Shown here piece by piece: positions 1 to 11,068 of a stretch of 31,837 nucleotides of DNA (the first letter of the stretch is position 1; each line of letters begins with the position of its first letter). The notes under the pieces were generated by a model. It saw only the letters and a list, made by a program, of their open reading frames with translations, did no database searches and was not told the origin of the DNA. The stretch is from Gnetum montanum (taxonomy: Eukaryota > Streptophyta > Gnetopsida > Gnetales > Gnetaceae). The stretch is taken from contig MNCI01021446.1 in the NCBI GenBank assembly GCA_015680685.1, positions 167,906-199,742 of the forward strand, given 5' to 3'. The position numbers and the translations under genes were made by a program.

Positions 1-301
1 AAGTGGGAACGGATGCTGACGCTAGTTAAATTAGACTTAGATCTTAGTTAGAGTTAGTTTAGTTTTCTCAACCCTTCTCCTGGTAGCATAGAAGATAAGC
101 CAAAAATACCAAAAAAATCACATACCTCAGACTTGCTTAACCATACACCGTGACACTTACAAGCAAGCTTGGGAAGACAACGAACGATTAACCCCAAGTG
201 TTTCTTGTGGCGTTAAGGCATTTAGTCTGCGGAGCTCGACCGGATCGCGCGTGTACGCTCGTTTCGTATGGTTGAGTGTAGGGGTACCTCGCCACTCATC
301 A
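1..301 (+). repeat. 3' portion of the 5' LTR of element D
   Basis: The stretch ends in GTATGGTTGAGTGTAGGGGT followed by ACCTCGCCACTCATCA, which matches the LTR ends of elements A, B and C. It keeps more CpG dinucleotides (around 225-265) than the A and E LTRs, which suggests less decay or a younger copy. The start of the LTR lies outside the window. The end at 301 is set by the terminal CATCA, which pairs with the TGATG at the other end of complete LTRs here. Confidence 0.8.
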
Positions 302-423
302 ACGAGGAACCAAAATAATCTAGATATGATTTTTCTTCCCCTTTAACAACACAAAATTCCAAGAAAAAAACACAAAATATTTTCATATCTGTTAACCCTC
401 TATTTGACATTCCAACTACAACC
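302..423 (+). other. Element D leader with damaged primer-binding site
   Basis: The bases right after the LTR read ACGAGGAACC. In A and B the LTR is followed by a site derived from TGGCGCCGTTGCCGGGGA, the complement of the plant tRNA-Asp 3' end. The D sequence fits only the last part of that site, so about 12 bases of the primer site seem to be deleted. The rest is AT-rich leader up to the first gag ATG at 424. Confidence 0.5.
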
Positions 424-2165
424 ATGAGTTCAACCACAGGGGTAGGATCTCAAAATCTAAATACTACCCAATTATCAACTTATGTAACCATAATTGGAGG
501 AACTTCCCAACCAATAAGCACTTTGAATATACAAACTCCACCACCAATATCCTATAGTAACCCCAATAGTAACCTCTACTTACACGATGGAATCATCTTC
601 ACATCATACACCTCCCCCATTTTTCTTAGGTTCAATTTCTTTCTCCATTGGTAGTTTGAGTTCCAATGTTTCAATTGGCCAAGCTTACCTAGGACAAATC
701 CTTGGAGAGTTATTGAATCAAAGGGCATCCATCATACCTCAAGGCCCATTAGTTTTTCCATAGGGAAGAGATGTAGAGGTTAAAAATATTCACTTATTAT
801 CTATTTTTAAGGGGACAAATGATAAGAATCTGGTTACCCACATAAGAGAATTTGAAACAACATTAGCTATGTTAGCACTCAAAGTGGGGACAGAACTAAG
901 ATGATTACCTTTAAATCAACCTTAAAGGATAAAGCTAACTTTTGGCTACAAACCCTTAGAACAAAAATTAGTTCATGGGATGAGTTTAATAATGCTTTCC
1001 TACAAAGATTTCTTTCTAATGATAGGTTGTATTCATTAAGTAATTAATGAGTTTTATGCAACATGAGGATGAGGATTATGAGAATACCTTTGATAGATTT
1101 AAAGGACTATGTTTAAAGAATCCAAACCATGGCTTTCTAGCCCATCAATTAATCCAAATATTTGTAGAAGATTTACTACCTTATTGTAGGTAAAATGTTG
1201 ACTTTGCATGTGGGAGAAATATTTTAAATGCAACACCAGAAGATGGTTGGAGAATCATAGATTCATTAGTAGACCAAAGTAAACATTGGCCAAAAACCAA
1301 CATTATGCAAGGCATGACTCAACAAATAGAATAGTTAAATAGAAAAGTGGATGAATTAACATGATTGATTAAGAAACAAGCTCATAGAATTCAAATTGAA
1401 GCATGCAACATTTGTGGTAGTCCCCAACATGGCCAAACAACCTACCTAGCCTTGTTTTATTATTAAGAGAAAATTCAAGAGTCAACAAAGGCTTTTCAAA
1501 AATTTAAGAGCCAACCAACAATGAACTTTCCTTAACAACCATTTTACCAACAACAATATCCTCAAAATAACTTTAGGCCATTTAAGAATCCAACTAATGA
1601 ACACTTAAATAAACTCATCCAAAGCCTTACTTCCTTCATAGAAGAAAGTAGATAATTCATAAGTGAGAGTAGAAGGAGATTTCATGACTTAACAAAAAAT
1701 TAATTACCATCCCAACTTTAACCTAATCCTCCATCTCAAAGAAAAGGAAAAGAGCAATTACATTCCATTACTACGAGTGGAAAAACAATTGAACGCAAAC
1801 CCCAAAAGAAGGTGAGAGTTTAAGAGGTAGACCACAAATAGTCAATGAGGAAGATCAACCAACTAGGGAAAAAAATAACTATTACTCTCTAGAAAACCAA
1901 TTTTACCTCCTTTTCCTAAATGATTACAAGAAAACTTTACAACCAAATCCCATCTTGAAAAAATGTTTAGTGAATTATATTTACATATTCCTTTGGAACA
2001 AGCAATAAAATACACCCCTCTTTATGAAAAATACTTAAAGGAATTATGCACTAGGAGAAGAAAGGAAAAAAATTCCTAAATAAGTTTATTTAGTTGATAA
2101 TCTTTCTCAACTTATATAAAGATATGAAATTCCTAAATACTAAGATCTAGGAGTTCCTACCATTT
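424..2165 (+). pseudogene. gag: gag pseudogene of element D, 3' truncated
   Basis: Gag is the structural capsid and nucleocapsid polyprotein of LTR retrotransposons and assembles cytoplasmic virus-like particles. An open stretch starts at the ATG at 424. After frame changes the capsid domain is readable: FKGTNDKNLVTHIREFE near 805, then KANFWLQTL, SSWDEFNNAFLQRF (about 930-1010) and ENTFDRFKGLCLKNPNHG (about 1080-1130), the typical Retrotrans_gag pattern. A zinc-knuckle-like motif CNICGSPQHG lies near 1406; the final Cys position reads Tyr. The pre-protease block PPFPKWLQ...LHIPLEQAIKYTP lies near 1905-2025. The frame runs through EIPKY and GVPTI and ends at 2165, where element A is inserted. 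It has several frameshifts and stops and is not functional. Confidence 0.8.
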
Positions 2166-3028
2166 TGATGAGTCATCATTGGCTGGTTGCATTGATGAGG
2201 CCTCGTCAATGTCACCCTACATCGATGAGGCCCTGTCAACGCATTGTCTATCTGTCACCTATAAATACACACCTTCTAGTTGCATTTATGGTAATCTAGA
2301 TTTTAGTGGTAGTGAAGCTCTTGCATTTTTTCCATTCAAAAGTTAGAATTTTTTCCCTCAAGTGCTTGCAGTAGAAGTCATTGAGTGTACGGATCTTTAT
2401 TCAAGCATTGTTGTACCTGAGCACAATAGTGTGTGTAGCAATAAAGATGAGCTTTTTGATAAACCTTGTAGCACTTTGGATAGATTAGCTATTTCATTTA
2501 TGCATTCAATGTTTTCAATTATTTAGCAAATATTTTCCAGCAATTGAGTTAATGAAGCAATTTAAGCTAGATAGATTAAATACATAAGTACGATTACTTC
2601 GAGCATAACACGTATTCACTTAGTAATCCCAGTAGTGTTATTGCTAGGTACGCCCAATAGCATAGCACTTGGTTGCCTAGCAATGGATACGTGGGTTTAG
2701 GATGTGTATGAAAAGTAAGAACAGATACTTATGTTAGGATTAATTAAATGATTAGTTAATTAGTTAATTAAAATTATTTTTATCTACATTTCAAGCACTT
2801 GATTATAAAACATTAAAAATGATACAAATCAAATGCTTTAGTTACACTTAACCGTACCAACAAACGTCACAAGTGTAATTGCAAAGACAACGATTGACCT
2901 TAAGGCTAGATTCACTTCCGAAAGGGCTAGTGCACTAGAAATGATGAAGTCCATGAAATTTGACCATATCATGCATGAACACTTTGTGATTCATATGGTT
3001 TGGCATAGGGGTACCTCACTACTTATCA
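2166..3028 (+). repeat. 5' LTR of element A (863 bp)
   Basis: The LTR begins TGATGAGTCATC and ends CTTATCA, one base before the primer-binding site. In order it holds two palindromic units around AGGCCT (2190-2211, 2220-2241), a TATA box at 2260-2267, a polyadenylation signal AATAAA at 2440-2445, and three tandem units of about 24 bp at 2619-2691. The same order recurs in the 3' copy at 13371, which has three palindromic units instead of two. Confidence 0.9.
2190..2267 (+). promoter_or_regulatory. U3 promoter of element A: palindromic units plus TATA box
   Basis: Two dyad-symmetric units of the form CATYGATGAGGCCTCGTCAAYG are centred about 30 bases apart. They are followed 18 bases later by TATAAATA (2260-2267). 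This is the expected place for the RNA polymerase II promoter of the element. The palindromes look like binding sites for a dimeric factor; that is inference from symmetry and repetition. Confidence 0.6.
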
Positions 3029-3029
3029 T

Positions 3030-3047
3030 TGGCATCACTGCCAAGGA
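3030..3047 (+). other. Primer-binding site of element A (tRNA-Asp type)
   Basis: TGGCATCACTGCCAAGGA lies one base after the LTR. It matches TGGCGCCGTTGCCGGGGA, the complement of the plant tRNA-Asp 3' end, at 12 of 18 bases. All six differences are transitions, and most fall at CpG sites. Confidence 0.8.
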
Positions 3048-3204
3048 CTTTTGTTTGTGGAATGTGCACTATTTAGGTCTAAGTAAATATCATTAATATT
3101 GTTGTATGAACCTAAAGGTCCATATCATTCCCACTATACATAAAATTATGAAAGCACACTGACAATTTTATTTTGTCTTGCAAAATTTCTTCTTCTTCTT
3201 ACAA
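3048..3204 (+). other. Element A untranslated leader
   Basis: This is AT-rich sequence without a plausible reading frame, ending in a pyrimidine stretch (repeated TTC) and ACAAG near 3185-3203. The matching place in element B reads TCTTCTTCTCACAGGAG and looks like a 3' splice site. In A the same site appears to be mutated. Confidence 0.4.
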
Positions 3205-5640
3205 GCTTGAAGATACTAAACCATTGGTCCCACAAGAATGCAAGGTGGTATACACTCATCCAGATGAGTTTGTGCCAAATTTCACCTTCATCCTACATCA
3301 GGATGAACAAATGTGATGGTGTGATATGGAGGGCAATGTTGTCTTACCTCCCAATAGATCTATGCTTGGAATGCTATTTAAAATCCTTAAGAAGTTGGGC
3401 ATAGTAAATCTTCATGAGGAGTACATTATGGATGGATATGATACTCGAAACTACTACCCCACTGAAACATAATGTAAGCAAGATAAACGTCAGGAGAAAC
3501 TCCATAAAGCTACAAAGGGAAAACATTACACTAACTCCTTATTCCTACTAAATCAAGAAGACAATGAGGATCCTCCCTTGGAAGGTTCTCAACATGAAGA
3601 TTCTCCACTCCCTGCTACTAATGATAAGGGTGTGAACCTAACCCTATGATTGAGTATTCATAAATTGGGATTAGGAAAGAGTGATAGCCAAGGTAGGGAC
3701 TTGGGTAAACATTGCAGCAACAAGGGATCTAGGGATGGTGATCATAATAAGCGTAAGAGTAGTGGTGAACATCGTGGTGGTAGTGGTAGTCCACCTTCCT
3801 CTTCATTCAATTTTGAACATTCCTCTTCATCTAACTGTTCTTGCGGAAGTCACCATCAAAACAACTATGATGAAGGTGATCAACGAAATAACAATGATTG
3901 TGAAGGCCATTAAAATTAAAGGGGTGGTCAAAACCATCATCAACATCATCAATGTAGAGATGATGATGAACCTTTATTGGTGACTTAAAGTATGCCCAAC
4001 ATTGTAGAGGTAGTGAAATCCTGACTAGGCATATGAAGGATAGTTGGATCAAGCGCCTAGACATGAGTAATATCCCAACATTTGAGAGGGGATACAATTC
4101 TAATCTACAAAAAGATCTACAAGCTTTTCAAGATGCTTGTGCCTTATAGAATATAGAGAATGAGTGGCAGGAACTCAAGCTTTTCCCAAGGATACTCATT
4201 AAGGAAATTGAAATTTGGTATTGATCCTTAGAGCCAGAATCTATCTGCAAATGGAGTACCATGTTAGAACTATTTAATGACAAATACTAGACGTACTCCA
4301 GAGTGTCTAATCTGAGAAGGCAATTCCAAGGTTGGAAATAGGGAGCACATGAACCCTTGGATGCTACCATGGGATAATACTATTCACTCCTACACCAATG
4401 CCTTGGCCATGATTACTCTTAGAGGGAACAACTTCACCACATCATAGATGGACTCAGACTAGAAACAAAAAGAACCCTTGGGGTGTATGCCCAAGGAAGA
4501 TTATCTAAACTGAGAGCTCATTAGATCCAAAAGTTAATTGTGTAGGTAGCAAAAGAAGAAGGTGAGCTATGAAAGAGGGAAAATGCTAAAGAATATAACC
4601 AAAATCCTTCCATTAGAAAATGAGAGGTCCAATTTTGTGATGAGGAGGAGTTATCACTTGATGAAATGGTGAACAGAAAGACCTTTCCCATCCAAAAATC
4701 TATTTCTAATATTTTGGCCAAGGTTGCCAAGTTATGCAATTCTTTGGATGACAAGTTTCAAACTACTTCAAAAATTGCCAAAGAATCCAAAGAGAAAAAT
4801 AGTAATCATAATTGCAAGAGGCAAAAAGAAGCTGAATGTGCCTACTAAAGAGGTAAGGGCAAAGCTATTGTAGTAGAGGAAGTTGTGGAGTCTGACATTG
4901 ATAATAAAACTAAATGTGACATCTATCAATATGAACATCCAAAGGGATGTTACCCTATGATGTCACACTTACAAGAGTCTGGAGTGTACGCATTGAATCC
5001 TTACCTAGCACATAGGAAAGCTCCAAGATGATTGCCTTATCCTCAAGGTAGTCCAAGATAGTTCCACCATTAACAACAAGCTTACTAACCAAGTGGAGCT
5101 CCTCCACAACCATACAAATAATACCAAAAATTGTATCAACCACAATTGTGGAGAATGCCACTGCCAAAGCACTAGTACCTTTATAGACAACCAAATTCAT
5201 ACTGGTACTATGTTCAATAGCCTATCTCCCCTAGAAGTTCTATGAGTCATGCATCATTCCAGCATCACTATTATCCTCTAGAGTACCACTAAACACATTC
5301 ACCATCTACTCGAGGAAAAAACCTATATTTTTACCCTTATCATCCTCCACATCCCTCTACACCTACACCTCCACCTTCAGCTTAATTACCTCCTACTACA
5401 TCCATGCAGGGTGAAATTCCTCCACAACCATAACAACAAAATGCTACAAGGGTTGTACACTCACAACTAGTTTTCAACCAAGTGGTCTAGATAATTGATC
5501 AAGGAAATGACATTTCTTCTGGCCTAGCAGTCCTCTCCAGCCCTCATAACTTACTCCAGCTAATTGCCCTACATCTCAAGAATCCTCATTCTCTACATCA
5601 AATACCTTTGAGTGCCCTTCAAACTAAGTGCTACCTAGGA
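3205..5640 (+). pseudogene. gag: gag pseudogene of element A
   Basis: The frame can be followed by comparison with element B, although stops and frameshifts break it. Near 3250-3340 both copies carry HPDEF/HPDKY followed by VPNFTFI and HQDE. A low-complexity segment rich in Ser, Gly, His and Asn follows (about 3650-3912). From about 3990 to 4260 comes a capsid-like part (PNIVEVV, then SWIKRLDMSNIP in B-like form), then DEEELSLDEMVNRKTFP (about 4640-4690). A degenerate zinc knuckle KCDIYQYEHPKGCYP lies near 4912-4956, with Tyr in place of the second Cys. A Pro/Gln/Tyr-rich tail with SMQGEIPPQP near 5400-5430 precedes pol. The long Ser/His-rich and Pro/Gln-rich segments are unusual for a plant gag. 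It is not functional. Confidence 0.7.
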
Positions 5641-8600
5641 TCCATACTGTAATGTTAACCCATGCTATTTCTAATTAGATCAAGACTGGAAACCTTCCTA
5701 CAAAAAGATTTGATTCAGGAAGTCCACTCATCTATCTATAGATTTCTAGACAAGAGCCATGCAAATCTCTTCTTGGCTCTGGTTTCGAAGTTAGCCTCAT
5801 CTCCCATGATATGTACAAGGCTTGGAACCTACCACCTCTTAAGAAGAGCAAAATCCATTTAGAATTAGAAAATTAGTCAATTACTATCTCTTTGGGATTA
5901 GTAGAGGACATTGTAACCACATTTTGTGGGTGGTCCTATCTTGCTGAATTTTTGGTAATCAAGGTTAACAACTACAAATGTGACTTCCCCATCATCATGG
6001 GAAGTGCTTGGTTAAGCACAGTCAATGTGCGAATGGGTATAAGGGACCTATCTCTCAAAATATCTAAGGAAAATGAGCTAGGAAAGATTAAGAAGAAGCA
6101 TATTCCATGCATCACATACAACGACAATTGGTGCAATTGTGTGCAAACGATTTGGTCCATCAAGAGCACATATATTAAGGGATGCAATCAGTGTGCACAA
6201 GAAATTAATATTCAATGGTGTCTATACGTAGCAACTACAAAATGGGAGGGCACCCTATGGTTGATAGCTAATTCAGATAGCAACATAATATGCATGGAGC
6301 CAATTGAGAGTCTAACATGTGCATATGTTGAAGGTATGAACAAAATTAAACAAGTTCATTCCCAACTCTCTAATAAAGATGATGATACTTGTTGGGGAGA
6401 GTTGGAGATCTCTGATCACTTCAAGTAGGAGCCCTTAGAACTAAAAATTGTAACAACTGATATGAAGTAAGCATTTCTAAAGAACGATAGACCAGTCATA
6501 ATTAATGCCAAACTTACTCTTGAGAAAAAAGAAAAGTTGTTAAAGGTGATGAATAAATGGTCAATAGCCTTTGCTTGGTCATATCCAAAATTAATAGGAA
6601 TTGATCTAAGGATATGCCAGCATCGCATCTACACTGACTTGGCCATGAAGTTTAGAAGGTGGCAGTAGAGGTGACTAAACCCTAAATTGTAGCAAATCAT
6701 TGAGGAGATAGAGCAACTCCTCAAGGTAGTGTTTATCTATCCAATTGTAAATAGTAAGCGGGTTAGCCCACTCGTAGTAGTACCAAAGAAAGGTAGCAAA
6801 TTATAAGTTTGCATTGACTTTATGCTGTTAAATATGGAAACATTTAAGGATCGTTTTCCTTTGACATTTGTAGATCAAGTGTTAGATACCATATCCAGTC
6901 ATTGTTATTATAATTTTTTGGACAGTTATAGTGGCTATAACCAAATCCAAATTGCACTAGAAGACTAGGTCAAAATAACATTCACGAGTTCCTAGGGACT
7001 TTTGCATAATGTAAGATGCCATTTGGCCTATGCAATGTCCCTGAAACATTTCAATGCTTAGTTCTAAGTATCTTTCAACAACAAATAGGTAGTGGTGTTG
7101 AAGTCTTCATGGATGACTTTTCCACCTATGGAGCTACATTTGAGCAAGCCTTAGACTGACTTGAGCAAGTACTAAAGAGATGTGTAGAGACAAACCTATG
7201 ACTAAACTAGCAAAAGAGCCATCTCATGGTCCAAGAAGGCATTATGCTAGGGCAATAGATTTCACAGAAAGGGATTGAGGTAGACCGAGAAAAGATAAAG
7301 GTCATCTAAGGAATAACACACCAACCAGAGATCGTAAAAGATGTCTAGTCATTACTTGGACACATTGGTTACCATTGGCAATTTATTGATATTTTCTCTA
7401 AGATTGCAAAGTTGTTGGTAGAACTTACAAAGAAGGATGCACCTTTCATTTGGACCAAGGAATGTGAACATGCATTCCAACAATTCAAGGAGAAACTCAT
7501 AGAAACACCAATCCTACAAGTACCAGATTGCTCCAAACCATTCCATATCATGACAGACACATCTAACTATGCTTTGGGAGTGGTGTTCATCTAGTTAGAT
7601 GATAAGAAACATCCATATTATATCCATTGCAAGAGTGGAAGCATTGTGGGGGCATAGTTGAATTACACCACTATGAAGAAAGAATTAATGATAGTGGTCT
7701 ATATGCTAGAAAATTTTAGACATTATGTGCTAGGTTATAAGGTATTTATACATATGGATCATAGTGCAATTTTTTTCCTTATGAATAAGCTGAAAATGAG
7801 CCCTTTTGTTATATGGTGGCTTGTGATCTTGTAGGAATTTGATCTTAGTATGGTAGATTGAAAAGGTATCGAGAATGTGGTTGCTAACCACCTCTCTTGC
7901 TTAAGATGGATTAATAAAGAGGAGGAGAGCCTACTCTCTGATCAATTTCTAGATGAACTTCTCTTTACTGGAGCAATAAATGAACAAACACCTAAAAACG
8001 CAATATGGTATAATGGCATCCTCAGATATCTTCTCACTCAAGAGATGTCACAGGACTTGGATTTTAGGAAGAAGTAATAATTTCTTCATTGGGTCAAATA
8101 CTTCATGAAAATAAATAGACATCTTTACAAGGTGTGTGCTAATGGCCTGATTCGTTGGTATGTTCTTGACAAAGATTAACTACACATCCTCCAGGATGCT
8201 CATGAAGGACCTTGCAAAGGCCACTATGTAGGAGGACACATGGCCATAAAAATCCTGATGGCAGGATACTATTGGCCCATAATCTTTAGGGATGACCACC
8301 AGTTCATCAAGTCTTGTGAACATTATCAACATGACAGGGGAATGACCGCTTGCATGGAAGGTCCTCAATAGTGGATTCAACCACTGAAACCTTTCAACAT
8401 ATGGGGTGTTGACTTCATGGATCCCATCACACCCATGTCTAACGGGAAGGCATATATTATAGTACCGTTTGACTACTACACAAAATGAACAAAAGCGATA
8501 GTCATTACTGATTATACATCATCCACTATTGCCAAATTCATACAACAAAATATCGTGAATAGATTTCGGGTGCCACATTTACTAATTTTTGATAATGGAA

Positions 8601-9252
8601 CTCATTTCACAGGCATCACATTTAGAAAATTTATGCAACTTTTAAGGGTAGAACATAAATTAACAACACCTTACCACCCCCAAGCTAAAGGTCAAGTAGA
8701 GGTAACCAACTGAGAGATTATAAAAATACTAACGTGAACCATTAGCAAATATAGAAAGGGCTGGAGTATAAAACTTAATGATGCTCTCTGGGATTATCAT
8801 TCAACTTGGAAACTTCCTATTGGATATTCTCCCTATGAGTTCATGTACAAGAAACTTCCAATGCTCCCAATTCAATTCGAGCTCCGTACACTCTCAATAG
8901 CTTGTGATCTAAACCTTAACCTAAGTCTAGCACAGAAGGAAAGAATAATTAATCTACATGTGCTAGAAGAAAATTACTTAGTGGCCCTATCCTTGAATGA
9001 GGTGAACAAGGCATTTAGCAAGCAACATCATGACCTTAGAATCAAGAAAGTAAAACTCCAACCAGGAGATAAGGTTCTTTACTAGAACCCCACACATATA
9101 CCCCAAAAGACAAAATTCCAAACATTGTGGGAGGGACCTTATATAATTGATCAAACCTTTCCCTCTAGGGCCATGATAATTTACAAACCTAACAACCCAA
9201 ATAAAAAGTAGTTGATCAATATCCAATAAGTGAAGCCTTTCCTTGAACCAAG
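5641..9252 (+). pseudogene. pol: pol pseudogene of element A (PR-RT-RNaseH-IN)
   Basis: Pol cuts the polyprotein, copies RNA to DNA and integrates it. Protease: the block aligned with LLDLGSG of B reads LLGSGFE (codon 5775-5777 is Gly instead of the catalytic Asp), followed by GLVEDIVTTFCGW and PIIMGSAWL (5892-6005). RT: YPIVNSKRVSPLVVVPKK (about 6735-6790), FLDSYSGYNQIQIALED (about 6915-6965), MPFGLCN near 7015 and the active site FMDDF at 7106-7120. RNase H: MTDTSNYALG with Asp at 7556-7558, then HMDHSA and NVVANHLSCL (7875-7905). Integrase: a zinc-binding region ending KSCEHYQ (the last Cys is Tyr), then catalytic D (8411), D (8591) and E (8699), with 35 residues between the last two. The C-terminal part holds PGDKVLY and EGPYII. 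There are about 20 stops and at least one frameshift (near 6995). It is non-functional. Confidence 0.9.
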
Positions 9253-9327
9253 ATAGGCCAGTGTAAATACTACATCAATGAATGGACAATCATGTTCTAT
9301 TTTTCAAATCTCCTCCCTCCAGCTTAG

Positions 9328-9343
9328 TCGTGGGAGAGATGGC
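9328..9343 (+). promoter_or_regulatory. Purine tract after pol (second PPT-like site, element A)
   Basis: TCGTGGGAGAGATGG lies directly after the pol frame. The matching place in B reads TTGTGGGGGAGATGG (minus strand, 16390-16405). Both resemble the main polypurine tracts next to the 3' LTRs (CAGTTGTGGGGGTA in B, CAGTCATGGGGGTA in C). It could prime a second plus-strand DNA. Confidence 0.45.
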
Positions 9344-9958
9344 TATTCGTGCTGACCATTATCATGGCCTCTCGATTTTTCTACCTTTTTGTTTTTTGTT
9401 TTTCACATTTTTGATTTTACAAATATTTGATTTTTAAATTTTTCTAATTTTATACCATTTTTAGTACCTTTTAAATTTCTTAATTATTTTACACTTTCTT
9501 ATATATTTTACCTTATTTTGTTTCTTTTGTTTAAATGTTATATTCTCTCATTTTTGCTAATAAATTTGCATTATTATCACAGGACACAGTGATGTTGTTG
9601 TTGTTTATTAATGATGGTTTATGCTTAATGTGTGATTGTCGATGTCTGGTTTCTATTTTTGAATTTTGATGCCTGATGACTTTGACATGGTTTATTTTTC
9701 ATAGAATAGGCAATGGGTCCACATCATTCTCCCATCCAATGAACTCTATGGTTTTCTTTGTTTTGGGAATTTGAGATCCCTTTTTCCTTAAAGAAACTTT
9801 TAATCAATTAGTCACCTTGATAGTTCTAGAATTAGGAAGGATTCAAAGGTTTGTAAAGGGTGTGACCTCAAGGGGACTCAATACTCTTTGTACTCTTCTT
9901 CTTGCTTGAGTGCTTGAGTGTTTCTCATGGACTTCTTACCATTCAACACAAACCACTG

Positions 9959-10052
9959 AAGGAAGTCAAAAATAATGTCGTTGCATGGTGTGGTTCCCAT
10001 CACCNAAAGGAAGTCAAAAATAATGTCGTTGCATGGTGTGGTTCCCATCACC
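9959..10052. other. One-base gap (N at 10005) between identical 46-bp copies
   Basis: Bases 9959-10004 and 10007-10052 are identical, and a single N lies between them at 10005. This is what a scaffold joint with unmerged overlapping contig ends looks like. The duplication is probably not real. Confidence 0.8.
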
Positions 10053-10180
10053 AAAAAAGAAAATGATGGGAATTCAAAGCACACCCCTTTGACATGAATA
10101 AGTCCTCACATGGTGTGGTTCCCATTTCAAAAAAAAAACAACAACAATGGAAATTCAAAGCACACCCCTTGGACAAATAA
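10032..10180 (+). repeat. Tandem duplication of a 77-bp unit in the A spacer
   Basis: The unit runs from CATGGTGTGGTTCCCAT to AATTCAAAGCACACCCCTT, with starts at 10032 and 10109. Element B has a single copy (minus strand, about 15680-15740), so the duplication arose in the A lineage. Confidence 0.65.
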
Positions 10181-10991
10181 AAGGGCTACAAGCACTAGTT
10201 ATGCGACTTGAACAACAAGCACCTATGCCTAACTGTCCACTCTAACTAACATCCTCTCTCTTACTTCCTATTTCTCCTTTCTTCTCTCTATGGAACAATG
10301 GTTGTTTTTTGGAAGCAATCTTGTGTCTTGAGTGGGTGGATTAGTCTTAGAGTGGTGATGTGAAGTCATTGAAAGTGGATGGTTTTAGTCTGGACTAAGG
10401 ATGGAACTTCTCAAATCATTTTAATCACAAATTTTACAAGGGACTTCTTATGACCTCCATTTGGAACTTCATTCCACCTTCTCTACCATCCATCTATGCT
10501 ACCATAATTTACCTCACTACTAGGTTCTATGTATGCACTATGTCTTAGTCTGATGTGTTGGGATTCTTGAGTGGATTCTTTCAGGTTGGTCCTTAACTTG
10601 TCATGATCATTAAATTGACTATGGGGCCCACAGACCCCTTAGTTGAGGTTATGCAAGGGTAAAAAGGGCATGAGCCTATTATGGGGAGGACCCACTTGCA
10701 TAGCTTTTAGCTTGGTTAATTAAGGTTTCTTACCTTTGACATCGCTACAATCCTATATTTCATATTTTCCATTATGTAAACCTCTTAGTACTCCTTAGTC
10801 TTTCATTACATTCATCCATTAAATTAAATTTTCTTCATTTTCTCAACTTTATGAACTTTAATGCCCTCGTCTCATGATTTCATACTATTCTTAGTCTTCT
10901 AAGCTTTCATTTGATCCCAATTTCATCAAAAAATTCATTGTATTTTGAAAGTTTGATCAAAGTCAACAAAAGTCAACAATGGTTAATAGTT

Positions 10992-11068
10992 GCATCGATG
11001 AAGCCTCATCAACATAGTTGACCGCATCGACGAGGCCTCATCAACGTAGTGAAAAAATACTATATATA
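10992..11068 (+). promoter_or_regulatory. U3-like module inside element A: two palindromic units plus TATA box
   Basis: Two units of the form GCATCGAYGARGCCTCATCAAC lie 32 bases apart (cores at 11001-11006 and 11033-11038). TATATATA follows at 11061-11068, 13 bases after the last unit. Unit sequence, spacing and distance to the TATA box copy the layout of the A LTR promoter (2190-2267, 13395-13508). No LTR end or PBS follows, so this is not a solo LTR. It lies about 430 bases upstream of the ATG of the third ORF and could be an internal promoter for it. Confidence 0.5.

Larger units (their letters stand above)
1..2165 (+). mobile_element. Element D: 5' part of a Ty3/gypsy LTR retrotransposon
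   Basis: This is the 5' remnant of an element on the plus strand: the last 301 bases of a 5' LTR, an untranslated leader and a gag pseudogene. Its reading frame stops at the point where protease should begin, because element A starts at 2166. The LTR end resembles those of the other elements in the window, but the gag differs clearly from the A and B gag, so D is a different subfamily. I did not find the rest of D on the far side of A or B; it was probably lost in the deletion near 14283. Confidence 0.8.

Noticed and set aside
222-437. 71-codon open frame on the minus strand
   Set aside because: It lies across an LTR end and leader, opposite the gag direction, and has no motif.
10992-11068. 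Solo or truncated LTR
   Set aside because: The conserved LTR end (GTATGGTTG...CATCA) and PBS are absent downstream, and spacer sequence shared with B flanks it.
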